Below are positions 29,099 to 37,522 of a stretch of 64,000 nucleotides of DNA, piece after piece (the stretch's first letter is position 1; every line of letters begins with the position of its first letter). The notes beneath the pieces are model-generated. The model searched no databases. It was not told the origin of the DNA and was given only the letters and a program-made list of their open reading frames with translations. Source of the stretch: Chromohalobacter sp. 296-RDG. GTDB taxonomy: Bacteria > Pseudomonadota > Gammaproteobacteria > Pseudomonadales > Halomonadaceae. Both the position numbers and the translations under genes were made by a program. The DNA is taken from positions 62,001-126,000 of the forward strand of contig NZ_JARANY010000001.1 of assembly GCF_029889885.1 (NCBI RefSeq), given 5' to 3'.

Positions 29099-30331
29099 CT
29101 AGATTGCCGACCCCATCTCGAAGATCGGCAGGTACATCGACACCACGAGACCGCCGACCAGCACGCCCAGCACCACGATGATGAAGGGTTCGAGCAACGA
29201 TGTCAGGGCGTCGACCTTGGTGTCGACGTCTTCCTCGTAGAAATCCGCCACCTTGTTGAGCATCGCGTCCAGTGCGCCGGATTCTTCGCCGACCCCGATC
29301 ATCTGCACGGCCAGGTTGGGAAAGCGCCCGGTGGCGCGCATGGCGAAGTTGAGTTGCTGGCCGCTGGCGACGTGTTCACGCACCTCGTTGATGGCACGCT
29401 GGTAGATACGGTTGCCGGTCGAGCCTGCTGCGGTATGCAGCGATTCGACCAGGGGCACTCCGGCGCTGAAGGTCGTCGCCAAGGTTCGCGAGAAACGCGC
29501 TACCGACGACTTGTCGAGGATATCGCCGATCACCGGTAGGCGCAGTATCAGCCCATCGATGTGATAGGCGAAGCGCGGCGAGCGCCGTATGCCGAGACGT
29601 ATCAGCAAGCCGGCAGCGATGAAGGCGCCAAGCACGTGTGGCCAATAGGCCTGGACCCACGTCGAGAGATGGATGGTCAATTGCGTGAAGGCGGGTAAAT
29701 CGGCGCCGAAGCCGCGAAACAAACTCTCGAATTGCGGTACGACCTTGACTAGCAGCAGGGCGGTCACCCCCATGCCCACGAGCACGACGGCGGCGGGATA
29801 ATAAAGCGCCTTGCGCACGCGGGACCGCAGCGAGTCGATCTTTTCCTTATAGCTGGCGACGCGCTCCAGCATGCGATCCAGCGAGCCGGATTGCTCGCCG
29901 GCTTCGACCATGTTGACGAACATGCGATCGAAATGCTGTGGATGCTGCGAGAGTGCTTCGGAGAAGCTGGCGCCGGCCGAGACTTCATTCATCAGTATCT
30001 CGATGAGATGGTGCATGGCGGGGCGCTTGAGGCTTTCCGAGACCACGCTGAACGCCTGTAGCAAGGGAATACCGGCACGGATCATGGTCGCCATCTGGCG
30101 CGCGAACAAGGTGATGTCCTGCGGGCGTATGCGACCCAGCCCGAAAGGGCTGCGCACGCGCTGAATCCGCTTGACGAGGATGTTCTGACGCCCGAGTTCC
30201 TGACGTACGCCCATTTCGTCCGCAGCGACCAGTTCACCTTGAATGGTTTCACCGCGTGAGTTCTTGCCCTTCCACCGCCAGCGGTGCAGGACGACGCGCC
30301 GAGGTGCCTTGCTGCGTGATGCTACCGCCAT
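29099..30331 (-). CDS. pilC: Type IV pilus inner-membrane platform protein PilC
   Basis: Polytopic platform protein that couples the PilB motor to pilin insertion. The protein has two T2SSF repeats: one starts at DITLFARQMATMIRAGIPLLQAF (in two pieces, about residues 70-92) and the second at VARFSRTLATTFSAGVPLVE at about 275. Three membrane segments are seen (about 175-195, 225-245, and 380-402). The C-terminus ends MYLPIFEMGSAI, a PilC/GspF signature. The 410 residues match the family. It follows pilB after 32 bases. Confidence 0.95.
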   Translation of the reverse strand: MAVASRSKAPRRVVLHRWRWKGKNSRGETIQGELVAADEMGVRQELGRQNILVKRIQRVRSPFGLGRIRPQDITLFARQMATMIRAGIPLLQAFSVVSESLKRPAMHHLIEILMNEVSAGASFSEALSQHPQHFDRMFVNMVEAGEQSGSLDRMLERVASYKEKIDSLRSRVRKALYYPAAVVLVGMGVTALLLVKVVPQFESLFRGFGADLPAFTQLTIHLSTWVQAYWPHVLGAFIAAGLLIRLGIRRSPRFAYHIDGLILRLPVIGDILDKSSVARFSRTLATTFSAGVPLVESLHTAAGSTGNRIYQRAINEVREHVASGQQLNFAMRATGRFPNLAVQMIGVGEESGALDAMLNKVADFYEEDVDTKVDALTSLLEPFIIVVLGVLVGGLVVSMYLPIFEMGSAI

Positions 30332-30363
30332 GTCGTTGTCCTCATGTCACTTGACCGGATCGC

Positions 30364-32106
30364 TCATTCCAGCACCACGCGATTGATCTCCTCGAGACTA
30401 GTAATGCCTGCGAGTACTTTGCTCAGACCGCTGCGCCGCAGATCGGGATGGCCTTCTTGACGGGCCAGTTCACCGAGTTCCAATGAATTGCCGTCGGCCA
30501 TGATCAGTTTGCTCATGGCCTCGCTGACGGGGAGTACTTCATAGAGACCGACGCGCCCTTTGTAGCCGTGGGTGCATTGCGTACAGCCCGTGGCGCGATA
30601 GCAGGTCGCGGTCTCGATTTCGTCTGTCGTGAAGCCCGCCTCAAGGAAGAGTTGCCGAGGAAGCTCGACAGGTGACTTGCAGTGGGGGCACAACTGACGC
30701 AACAGGCGCTGGGCGACGATCAGCGTCACCGAGCTTGCAATGTTGTAGGCCGCCACGCCCATGTTGCGCAGTCGCGTCAGGGTTTCGGCCGCTGAGTTGG
30801 TGTGTAGCGTCGACAGTACCAGGTGGCCGGTCTGCGCGGCCTTGACGGAGATCTCTGCGGTTTCCAGGTCGCGGACCTCACCGACCATCACGACATCGGG
30901 GTCCTGGCGCAGGAAGGCGCGCAGTGCGCTGGCGAAATCCAGCCCGATCTTGGGCAGCACATTGACTTGGTTGATGCCATCCAGCTTGAGCTCGACGGGG
31001 TCCTCGGCGGTGGCGATGTTGCGCGCGTCGGTATTGAGAATGTTGAGCCCGGTATACAGAGTCACGGTCTTGCCGCTGCCGGTAGGACCGGTGGCGAGTA
31101 TCATCCCCTGCGGCTGCGCGAGCGCGTGTTCGAACAACGCCTTTTGCGATTCGCTGAAGCCTAGTGCATCGATTCCCAGGCGTGTAGCGCCGGCATCCAG
31201 CAAGCGCAGCACGATTTTCTCGCCGTGGACGGTGGGTAGCGTGCTGACGCGGAAGTCGATGGTACGAGAGGCCGAGACACGCAGTTTGATGGCGCCATCC
31301 TGCGGCAAACGACGCTCGGAGATATCCAGACGCGACATGACCTTGAGACGTGCCGAAAGACGGGCGCGCAAATTGAACGGCGGCCGCGCCACTTCGACCA
31401 GGATGCCATCGATACGAAAGCGGATGCGGAAGGTCGACTCATAAGGCTCGAAGTGAATGTCCGAGGCACCACGCCGCGCGGCATCGAGCATCATCTTGTG
31501 CACGAAGCGCACCACCGGGGCATCGTCGTCATCGGTGTCGAGCCCTTCATTGAGAGGCTCTACATCGTCGAGGTCGAGCGTCTCGAGCGCTTCGCTGGCA
31601 TCGTCGAGGGCCTCGAGCATACCGTGCGTCTCGCGTTGGACGAGATACCGCTCGATGGCCGGCTGCAACTGATCGGCGGCCACCAGCACGCCCTCGGCGG
31701 TGAGGCCGGTAGTGAATTGCAGTTCATCGAGTTTGGACAGCGTCGAGGGGTAGGGGATCGCCACACTGATATGGCGCTCGCCACGCGCTAGCGGCAAGAT
31801 CCCGAGACGGCGGATCAGTGTGTCGGACAGCCCCTCGCCGATGGGCAGGCGCTCGGTACTGATGGCTTCCAGATCGACGAACGGCAGGCCATATTCCCAT
31901 GCGGAACTCTGGGTGGCCTCGCGCGCGGCAACCCAGCGTTGCTCGATGACATACTCGAGCACTGACTGATGCGTATCGTGCACGGCCTCCATGGCATGCT
32001 GTGCCTTGGATTCCTCGATCAGGCCTTCCGTGACCAGGCGTGCGGCGAGCCCTTTCAAAAGCGGCCTGCCGGAGGCGGGAGGATACGATGATGAAGACGA
32101 GTGCAT
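30364..32106 (-). CDS. pilB: Type IV pilus assembly ATPase PilB
   Basis: Hexameric cytoplasmic ATPase that powers pilus extension. The N-terminal half is a GspE/PilB N-domain; the C-terminal half has Walker A (ILATGPTGSGKTVTLYTG), the Asp box, Walker B (DPDVVMVGEVRDLETAEIS), the His box (HLVLSTLHTNSAAETLTRL) and a four-cysteine zinc site (CPHC and CTQC, about residues 500-545). I chose ATG 32106 (580 residues) because family members start a few residues before the GLAARLV-like helix; ATG 32169 would add 21 residues. It is divergent from pilA. Confidence 0.94.
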   Translation of the reverse strand: MHSSSSSYPPASGRPLLKGLAARLVTEGLIEESKAQHAMEAVHDTHQSVLEYVIEQRWVAAREATQSSAWEYGLPFVDLEAISTERLPIGEGLSDTLIRRLGILPLARGERHISVAIPYPSTLSKLDELQFTTGLTAEGVLVAADQLQPAIERYLVQRETHGMLEALDDASEALETLDLDDVEPLNEGLDTDDDDAPVVRFVHKMMLDAARRGASDIHFEPYESTFRIRFRIDGILVEVARPPFNLRARLSARLKVMSRLDISERRLPQDGAIKLRVSASRTIDFRVSTLPTVHGEKIVLRLLDAGATRLGIDALGFSESQKALFEHALAQPQGMILATGPTGSGKTVTLYTGLNILNTDARNIATAEDPVELKLDGINQVNVLPKIGLDFASALRAFLRQDPDVVMVGEVRDLETAEISVKAAQTGHLVLSTLHTNSAAETLTRLRNMGVAAYNIASSVTLIVAQRLLRQLCPHCKSPVELPRQLFLEAGFTTDEIETATCYRATGCTQCTHGYKGRVGLYEVLPVSEAMSKLIMADGNSLELGELARQEGHPDLRRSGLSKVLAGITSLEEINRVVLE

Positions 32107-32275
32107 AAGCGTTTCGACACCAAAAGGAGCGACCAGATGGGGCGGCCGATACCCCGTAATTTCTCGCATTCTACCCCATGCATGACCGCTTTAGTGACCT
32201 TGGGCATGAGATATCTAGTCAATTAGTTTTTTCATGTAATCGACCGAAATCGGGAAAACTTTAATCTCGATTATC

Positions 32276-32304
32276 TTGCCAGCATGATAAGTGTAATTTA
32301 ATGT
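32276..32304 (+). promoter_or_regulatory. Candidate sigma-70 promoter of pilA
   Basis: TTGCCA (32276-32281), 17 bases, TAATGT (32299-32304) in the AT-rich gap between pilB and pilA. It implies a leader of about 135 bases. I looked for the RpoN promoter common for pilA in Pseudomonas and saw no good match. The rest of this 340-base gap has no gene I can support. Confidence 0.35.
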
Positions 32305-32446
32305 AACATCGTGGGCGGCTGCCTCGCGGAGAGCCGGCAGGGGCGGCACATCGCTGGAGCGTCCGCAACGCGTCATCATCCGCCCCGTCGGGCTCGCCAA
32401 AAAGGCGAACAACAGGGCATTCAACAAGGGGGTACAGGAGAACTCA

Positions 32447-32875
32447 ATGGAACATCAACAACGCGGTTTTACACTCATCGAACTCATGATCGTCGTCGCG
32501 ATCATCGGCATCCTCGCCGCCATCGCCATCCCGCAGTATCAGAACTACGTCGCGCGTTCGGAAGTCAGCTCTGCACTCGCGACCCTCAAGTCACTGCAAA
32601 CGCCGGCGGAACTGGCGGTTCAGGAGGGCGACACGCCCTCGGCAGCCTCCGATCTTGGTCTTTCGGATAGTGCAGTTCAGAATGGTAAAATTACGGTTGA
32701 TCAGTTCGGTGACGACAAAAAGCAACCGAAACTGACCTTTAAGTTTGATGATGAAGGAAATTTCTCCAACGAAACTTTGACGCTTGAGCGCCAAGACGAT
32801 GGAGGGTGGGAATGTACTGCATCGAAAGGTATTAGCGACGATGTCGTGCCTGATAGCTGTGTTGCCAATAGCTAA
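32447..32875 (+). CDS. pilA: Type IV major pilin PilA
   Basis: Structural subunit of the type IV pilus. It has a short basic leader with the PilD cleavage site after Gly7 (QQRG then [16 protein letters not shown]), Glu at mature position 5, and a long hydrophobic assembly helix. The C-terminal domain (142 residues in all) contains two cysteines bounding a loop (WECTASK to DSCVANS), expected to form the pilin disulfide. AGGAG is six bases upstream. The 3' two-thirds are markedly richer in A and T than the 5' end and the neighbouring genes. A strong terminator follows. Confidence 0.93.
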   Translation: MEHQQRGFTLIELMIVVAIIGILAAIAIPQYQNYVARSEVSSALATLKSLQTPAELAVQEGDTPSAASDLGLSDSAVQNGKITVDQFGDDKKQPKLTFKFDDEGNFSNETLTLERQDDGGWECTASKGISDDVVPDSCVANS

Positions 32876-32903
32876 GGTGTGACCAAGCGACTTTCTAACA
32901 AGC

Positions 32904-32929
32904 AAAAGGCCGGCAGTCGCCGGCCTTTT
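32904..32929 (+). terminator. Intrinsic terminator after pilA
   Basis: Perfect inverted repeat with an 11-base arm on each side (AAAAGGCCGGC and its complement), a four-base loop and T residues at the 3' end. Because the stem begins with A residues it could also terminate transcripts from the minus strand. Confidence 0.85.
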
Positions 32930-32981
32930 AGATTCTCTCGTATCCCTTTCGTTCTTCTTCCTTCCCTCTTCCTTCTTAAAA

Positions 32982-32998
32982 CTTCCAGCTTCCAGCTT
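32982..32998. repeat. Heptamer tandem repeat CTTCCAG (about 2.4 copies) next to a polypyrimidine tract
   Basis: CTTCCAG repeats in tandem and is preceded by about 50 bases that are almost only C and T (32936-32980). It lies between the pilA terminator and the end of a minus-strand gene. The phase (AGCT every seven bases) is the same as in the CTACGAG array at 48210-48236. Confidence 0.6.
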
Positions 32999-33004
32999 AA
33001 ACCT

Positions 33005-33289
33005 TCAGTACAACGCCTTCCCTTCGTCGACGACTTCCTTCAACACTTCCAGAAACAGTCGGTCGGCTTCCGAGTGCTCGCTAGGGTCTTCGGGAATATG
33101 CACGCTGGTATTGTCCGAGATTTCGTTGGCAATGGTGGCCCACATCTGTTGACTGTCACCGTCGGTGTAATGGGCGCGGGCGATGCTGAGCGATTGCTCG
33201 AGAATCGCCGGATCCTGCAGCAGTTTCTTGATGAATTCACGCAGCTCGTTGATGATCCGGACTTTCTGCATTTCAGACGCGGAACTCAT
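33005..33289 (-). CDS. Hypothetical protein, 94 residues
   Basis: I do not recognise this family. The product is acidic, soluble and mostly helical, with MQKVRIINELREFIKKLLQ near the start and EADRLFLEVLKEVVDEG at the end; it has no signal or membrane segment. I chose ATG 33289; longer frames upstream have an unlikely Arg/Cys-rich composition. The ribosome site is weak. It stands alone between pilA (convergent) and trkH (divergent). The 289 bases between its start and trkH contain no other gene I can support. Confidence 0.7.
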   Translation of the reverse strand: MSSASEMQKVRIINELREFIKKLLQDPAILEQSLSIARAHYTDGDSQQMWATIANEISDNTSVHIPEDPSEHSEADRLFLEVLKEVVDEGKALY

Positions 33290-33578
33290 GGGGGCTTTCT
33301 CCGTATGGCCGTGTGGCCGTGTGGCGCATGCGGGAACGCGTGCCGTGCATTCACGGCGTCGCGAATCGACGCGCAGGGCAATGTTGCGGACGATAGCATA
33401 TCCTCGCGGTGGACGGCAGTAGGCCGTCACGGTGACGGGACGGCCGCGAGTGGAGACGCGCGAGTAGAGAAACGACCGTGCACCCTTTATAGTAGCGCCC
33501 GTTTATAACGATGCGCCGCTTTATCGTGCCAGCGTGGATCATGGGACGTCGGCGACGCAGGGGCGAGGAGGAAGGCTG

Positions 33579-35060
33579 GTGGCGGTGATACACCCACGCA
33601 TCAAGCGCAGCCTGGTAGTGTCCGCGCCGGTGGTCAGGATTCTGGCGGTATTGCTGGGCGTGCTGGCGATCTTGATGATCGTGCCGCTCGGCGTGCTGAC
33701 CCTGGAGAATGACCCCGACCGCATTGCCTTCGCGCTGTCGATCGCCATCGTGGCGGGTGCTGCATGCCTTATGTGGTTGGTCACGCATGGCATCGAGATT
33801 CTGCTGCGTCCGCGTCAGATGTTCATTCTTACGACCTTGAGCTGGGTGCTGGTGAGTGCCGGGGCTAGCCTGCCGTTGATTCTGGGGGCGCCGCAACTGT
33901 CCTTCGCTGATGCCGTCTTCGAGTCCGTCTCGGCGATCACCACCACCGGGTCGACGGTGCTGGTGGGCATCGACGGTCTCTCCGACGGCCTTAAATTGTG
34001 GCGCGGCTTGATGCAGTGGCTGGGTGGTATCGGCATCATCGTCATGGCGATCGCTATCCTGCCGTTTCTCAAGGTTGGCGGCATGCGTTTGTTTCAAACC
34101 GAGTCGTCGGACTGGTCCGACAAGGTGCTGCCACGCGCTGGCGGTATCGCCAAGGCGAGTGGCGCCATCTACCTGGGCGGAACCTTGCTGGCAATGCTGA
34201 CGTACTACCTGGCGGGCATGACGCCGCTGGATGCCGTCGTGCATGCCATGAGCTCCATGGCCACCGGAGGCTTTGCCAACTCGGATGCGTCCTTCGGGGT
34301 CTATCATGAGCGTCCGCTGATTCTGTGGTTGGCCTCGTTCTTCATGCTGTGCGGCGCGCTGCCGTTCGTGCTGTTCATTCGCGCGTTGCGCGATACGCCG
34401 AATGTCCTGTGGCGGGACCAGCAGGTGCGAGGGCTGATGGGGCTGTTGGCGGTGGTGATACTGGGATTGACCGCGTATCGCGTCGCCGGGGGTGTGCCGT
34501 TCTTCGAAGCGCTGACCCAAGTCGCCTTCAACGTCATCTCGGTGGTCACCACCACCGGCTATGCCTCCGACGACTACACTCAATGGGGGCCGCTGGTCGT
34601 CGCTGCGTTCTTTTATCTGACCTTCGTTGGCGGCTGTAGCGGGTCCACGAGTGGCGGCATGAAAATATTCCGCTTTCAGATCGGCGCCATCATGCTGTTC
34701 ACCCAGCTGCGCCATCTCGTGCATGCTCAGGGGATCTTCGCGCAACGCTATAATGGCAACCCGCTGAGCGACGAAGTCGTGCGCGGGGTCATCGCGTTTT
34801 CCTTCTTTTTCTTTCTGACGATTGCAGGTCTGGCGCTGGGACTAGCGCTGCTGGGGCTTGACCTGGTGACGGCGCTTTCGGGGGCGGCCACCGCCGTCTC
34901 CAACGTCGGCCCTGGCCTGGGGCCGGTCATCGGACCGGCGGGTAATTTCGCGTCGCTGCCCGACGCCGCCAAGTGGCTCTTGAGTCTGGGCATGTTGATG
35001 GGGCGCCTTGAAATCCTCACCGTGCTGGTGCTGTTGACGCCCACGTTCTGGCGGAAGTGA
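33579..35060 (+). CDS. trkH: TrkH-type potassium uptake channel protein
   Basis: Membrane subunit of the Trk potassium uptake system, which works with cytoplasmic TrkA (not in this window). Potassium uptake is central to osmotic adjustment in halophiles. The four selectivity-filter loops of the superfamily are visible: AITTTGSTVLVG, MATGGFANSD, VTTTGYASDD and VSNVGPGLGPV. It is polytopic with a C-terminal VLVLLTPTFWRK typical of TrkH. I chose GTG 33579 with a strong GAGGAGGAAGG site; an earlier GTG at 33534 lacks one. The product is 493 residues. It could be the TrkH or the TrkI paralogue of Halomonas. Confidence 0.93.
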   Translation: MAVIHPRIKRSLVVSAPVVRILAVLLGVLAILMIVPLGVLTLENDPDRIAFALSIAIVAGAACLMWLVTHGIEILLRPRQMFILTTLSWVLVSAGASLPLILGAPQLSFADAVFESVSAITTTGSTVLVGIDGLSDGLKLWRGLMQWLGGIGIIVMAIAILPFLKVGGMRLFQTESSDWSDKVLPRAGGIAKASGAIYLGGTLLAMLTYYLAGMTPLDAVVHAMSSMATGGFANSDASFGVYHERPLILWLASFFMLCGALPFVLFIRALRDTPNVLWRDQQVRGLMGLLAVVILGLTAYRVAGGVPFFEALTQVAFNVISVVTTTGYASDDYTQWGPLVVAAFFYLTFVGGCSGSTSGGMKIFRFQIGAIMLFTQLRHLVHAQGIFAQRYNGNPLSDEVVRGVIAFSFFFFLTIAGLALGLALLGLDLVTALSGAATAVSNVGPGLGPVIGPAGNFASLPDAAKWLLSLGMLMGRLEILTVLVLLTPTFWRK

Positions 35061-35064
35061 CGCG

Positions 35065-36243
35065 TCAGGCGTCTTCCTCGATATATCCGGCGCGGTTGAG
35101 AATGGGGTTGGCGTATTGGCGTAGCCACCAATGACGCAGGTGATCGGGTACCGTGGCCAGGCGTGCTTCGAAGCGTGCACGGTCGGCATCGGTGACCTCG
35201 CTCAAGTCGACCAGTTCCGGTGCCAGCCCCGTGGCCTCTAGCGCGAGTTGGTGGCTGGGGAACATATGGTAGTGAGCCAGTACCTGGTGATCGATTTCCT
35301 CGGTGATAGCTTCCGGGCTCGCGAAATCACTTCTCAGGGGCGTGCCGAAGGTCAGGCGGATACGGCCCTTGTGGCCTGTGATGCCGGCGACGATGGATTG
35401 AATATCCTCGAATTCGACTTTGTCGTAACGGCCCTCCGTATGACGGGCGTACAACTCGCGTGCCTTCTGCAGATCGCAGGGGTCGTATTCGTAGCTGATG
35501 GACACCGGCACGAGGCGTAGCTCGGATACTGCGGCACCAATATCGGCCTCGCCGCCGTCCATGCGCTGGGCCATGCCCAGCATCTTGACGATAGCGGTAT
35601 CGGCGCAGTCGATACCGTCCTTGGCGCGCCCTTCGCGCTCGGCGATCCAGATCGAGTGATTATCCGTGGTGATCGAATGGCGGATATAGCGCGATAACGT
35701 CTGATACGCCTGCAGCATCGCTCGCTTGCCCTTGGCCGAACGCGGCACGATGAAACTCTTGTTGAGACGCATCAGGTCATTGACGAATGGCTTTTGTAGT
35801 AGATTGTCGCCAATCGCGATGCGTACGGTATTGCGTCCTTTCTGGTAGAGCGCGTAATTGACGAACGCCGGGTCCATGGCGATATCGCGATGATTGCCGA
35901 TGAATAGATAGGCCTTGTCGGCGTCGAGGTGCTCGAGCCCTTCGATCTCGAAGGCATCCGTGGTGGTGGCGATCATTCGCGCCATATAGCGGGCGATGCG
36001 TTGCTGAAAGGCGGCGACGCTCTCGATGTTGCGCATTTCGTGTTGTAGCCCTAGACGCGCGATGAAACGCGCCACGGGGGGCGCGTAACGCGCCAGCCGG
36101 GGGAGGCGAAAGTGCGTGATCGCATCGAGCAGTTCGTCGCAATGGGCCAGACGGTCGAGTACCGTCGCCACCTCATCGTCTTGATAAGGACGAATGGCGT
36201 CGAAATCTTGGGGAGCGGATTGGGGAGTCGGTGCGTGCGTCAT
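35065..36243 (-). CDS. PlsC-like glycerolipid acyltransferase family protein
   Basis: Probable membrane-associated acyltransferase of the 1-acylglycerol-3-phosphate acyltransferase (COG0204-like) superfamily. Motif I reads GNHRDIAMDPAFVNYAL at about residue 128; motif II-III-like segments are NKSFIVPRSAKGKRAML and IWIAEREGRAKDGID; motif IV-like is LRLVPVSISYEYDP. In motif I the His and the second Asp are five residues apart, not four. It has 392 residues and no clear membrane segment. The ATG overlaps the rdgC stop by four bases. The substrate is unknown. Its stop is four bases from the convergent trkH stop. Confidence 0.8.
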   Translation of the reverse strand: MTHAPTPQSAPQDFDAIRPYQDDEVATVLDRLAHCDELLDAITHFRLPRLARYAPPVARFIARLGLQHEMRNIESVAAFQQRIARYMARMIATTTDAFEIEGLEHLDADKAYLFIGNHRDIAMDPAFVNYALYQKGRNTVRIAIGDNLLQKPFVNDLMRLNKSFIVPRSAKGKRAMLQAYQTLSRYIRHSITTDNHSIWIAEREGRAKDGIDCADTAIVKMLGMAQRMDGGEADIGAAVSELRLVPVSISYEYDPCDLQKARELYARHTEGRYDKVEFEDIQSIVAGITGHKGRIRLTFGTPLRSDFASPEAITEEIDHQVLAHYHMFPSHQLALEATGLAPELVDLSEVTDADRARFEARLATVPDHLRHWWLRQYANPILNRAGYIEEDA

Positions 36244-37169
36244 GATGTAGGCGCTGCCGGGTCGGCTTCGCCGCCCAGCCATTCGATGAGTTGTTCGATG
36301 AATCCAGAGAGCACTTGGGCCATGAGAGCGAAGTCCGTTTCCAGGCGTAGCGTGGGGTCGTCATCGCCTTCTTGTTGAGCGGCTTCGTCGAGCACGGCGT
36401 CGGCGAAGCGCAGCGATTTGAGTGTCAGGTCGTCGTGCAAGACCAGCGATAGCTGATCTTCGACATCCAGCGCCAAGCGGCTAGCCTGACGCCCACTGGC
36501 GAGCACACTTTGCACTTCTTCGCCGTCGAGGTCGATGCCTCGTGCACGCCACACGCCATCGTCGCCATTGGCGTCCTTGAGTTCGACCTGATCGCCCAGC
36601 TGCAGCCCTTCGGGACGCGAAGCGATATCCGCGAGCCAGGCGGTCATGCTGCGCGAGGGCAGTTGGCGCACGGCCAGCGGCGTGACCTTCAACGAGCCCA
36701 GCGACTGACGCAGCAGGTCGAGAGCATCCTCGGCGCGGGCGCGGCTGGCGCAATTGACGGCGATGAGGCCACGACGAGTATCCCACCATATATCAATGCG
36801 CTGGCTACGCGTGAAGGCGCGTGGCAGAAATTCCTCCACGACCTGTTCCTTGAGTGCCTGGCGCTCGCGGCGTGGCAATGGGCGACCTTCGGCAGCCTCG
36901 CGCTCGGCGGCGCGTTCTTCTACTTCCTCGCGGACTACCGAGGCTGGTAGCAGGCGTTCTTGGCGCAGCAGTGAAAGCAGGCGATGGCCCTGGATCTCAT
37001 GGGCGAGCTGTTGACCGTGCCGCCCCGCAGGGCGTTGCCAGCCGAGGCGCTTGCCTTCACTCGGCGACACTGGACGAAAGGCGAAGGCCTCCAGAGCCGA
37101 TTCGAGTGTCTCGAGCGCGATGGGTGTCGTGTCGTGCAGGCGGTAGAGATGCAAGTGCTTGAACCACAT
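36240..37169 (-). CDS. rdgC: Recombination-associated protein RdgC
   Basis: Ring-shaped DNA-binding protein that restrains RecA-mediated recombination. It starts MWFKHLHLYRLHD, the standard RdgC N-terminus, and includes GWQRPAGRHGQQLAHEIQG, LPASVVREEVEERAAE, and IDIWWDTRRGLIAVNCASRARAEDALDLLRQ in pieces, all family features. The 309 residues match E. coli (303). It is the first gene of a two-gene unit with the acyltransferase, and faces away from gyrA. The 353 bases up to gyrA hold the gyrA promoter and leader. Confidence 0.95.
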   Translation of the reverse strand: MWFKHLHLYRLHDTTPIALETLESALEAFAFRPVSPSEGKRLGWQRPAGRHGQQLAHEIQGHRLLSLLRQERLLPASVVREEVEERAAEREAAEGRPLPRRERQALKEQVVEEFLPRAFTRSQRIDIWWDTRRGLIAVNCASRARAEDALDLLRQSLGSLKVTPLAVRQLPSRSMTAWLADIASRPEGLQLGDQVELKDANGDDGVWRARGIDLDGEEVQSVLASGRQASRLALDVEDQLSLVLHDDLTLKSLRFADAVLDEAAQQEGDDDPTLRLETDFALMAQVLSGFIEQLIEWLGGEADPAAPTS

Positions 37170-37333
37170 GAGCCTATTCCGTCACAAAGGGGCTCATTAT
37201 GGCGAAACGCCAAGGCGGGTGCCACTCCCCAGTCGGATGCACGTATCAGCGGTATATGAAAAGGCGTGTTTTGCTCGCGCTCGTGCGGAGCGAGCGATTG
37301 CATTGACCAAGCCTGCCGCATTGCCATGTGAAA

Positions 37334-37342
37334 TGGTATGAT
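37334..37342 (+). promoter_or_regulatory. Candidate extended -10 promoter of gyrA
   Basis: TG-G-TATGAT forms an extended -10 element; the -35 region is poor. It lies about 180 bases before the gyrA start in the rdgC-gyrA gap. gyrA promoters that respond to supercoiling often depend on the -10 region, but nothing here proves that. Confidence 0.45.
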
Positions 37343-37351
37343 GGCGTGATT

Positions 37352-37375
37352 CGGGCCCTTTGAGGTGTGGGCCCG
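37352..37375 (+). other. GC-rich hairpin at the predicted 5' end of the gyrA leader
   Basis: CGGGCCC and GGGCCCG form a perfect 7-bp stem around a ten-base loop, about ten bases after the predicted -10. The flanks (ATGGCG and CCAT) could lengthen it. It has no T run, so it is more likely a leader-stabilising structure than a terminator. Confidence 0.4.
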
Positions 37376-37522
37376 CCATCGAAGCTCAATGATTGCTGTG
37401 ACAGCCATTGGCGTCGAGCGCTGAAGAGTGACCTGCGGGGCTTCGTGCTCCGTGAGGTCGCTGTTCGTTTCATTCAGTGCCATGACCGATGGTATGGCGC
37501 GGTGCAAAGGATTGAACGACCC

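Noticed and set aside
32351-32380. Possible sigma-54 promoter (GGCAC..TGG) upstream of pilA
   Set aside because: The GG element is present, but the -12 GC at the required spacing is not, so it does not meet the RpoN consensus.
33351-34745. 464-codon minus-strand frame over trkH
   Set aside because: Rich in His, Gln and Arg, as expected from the antisense of a membrane-protein gene; no family match.
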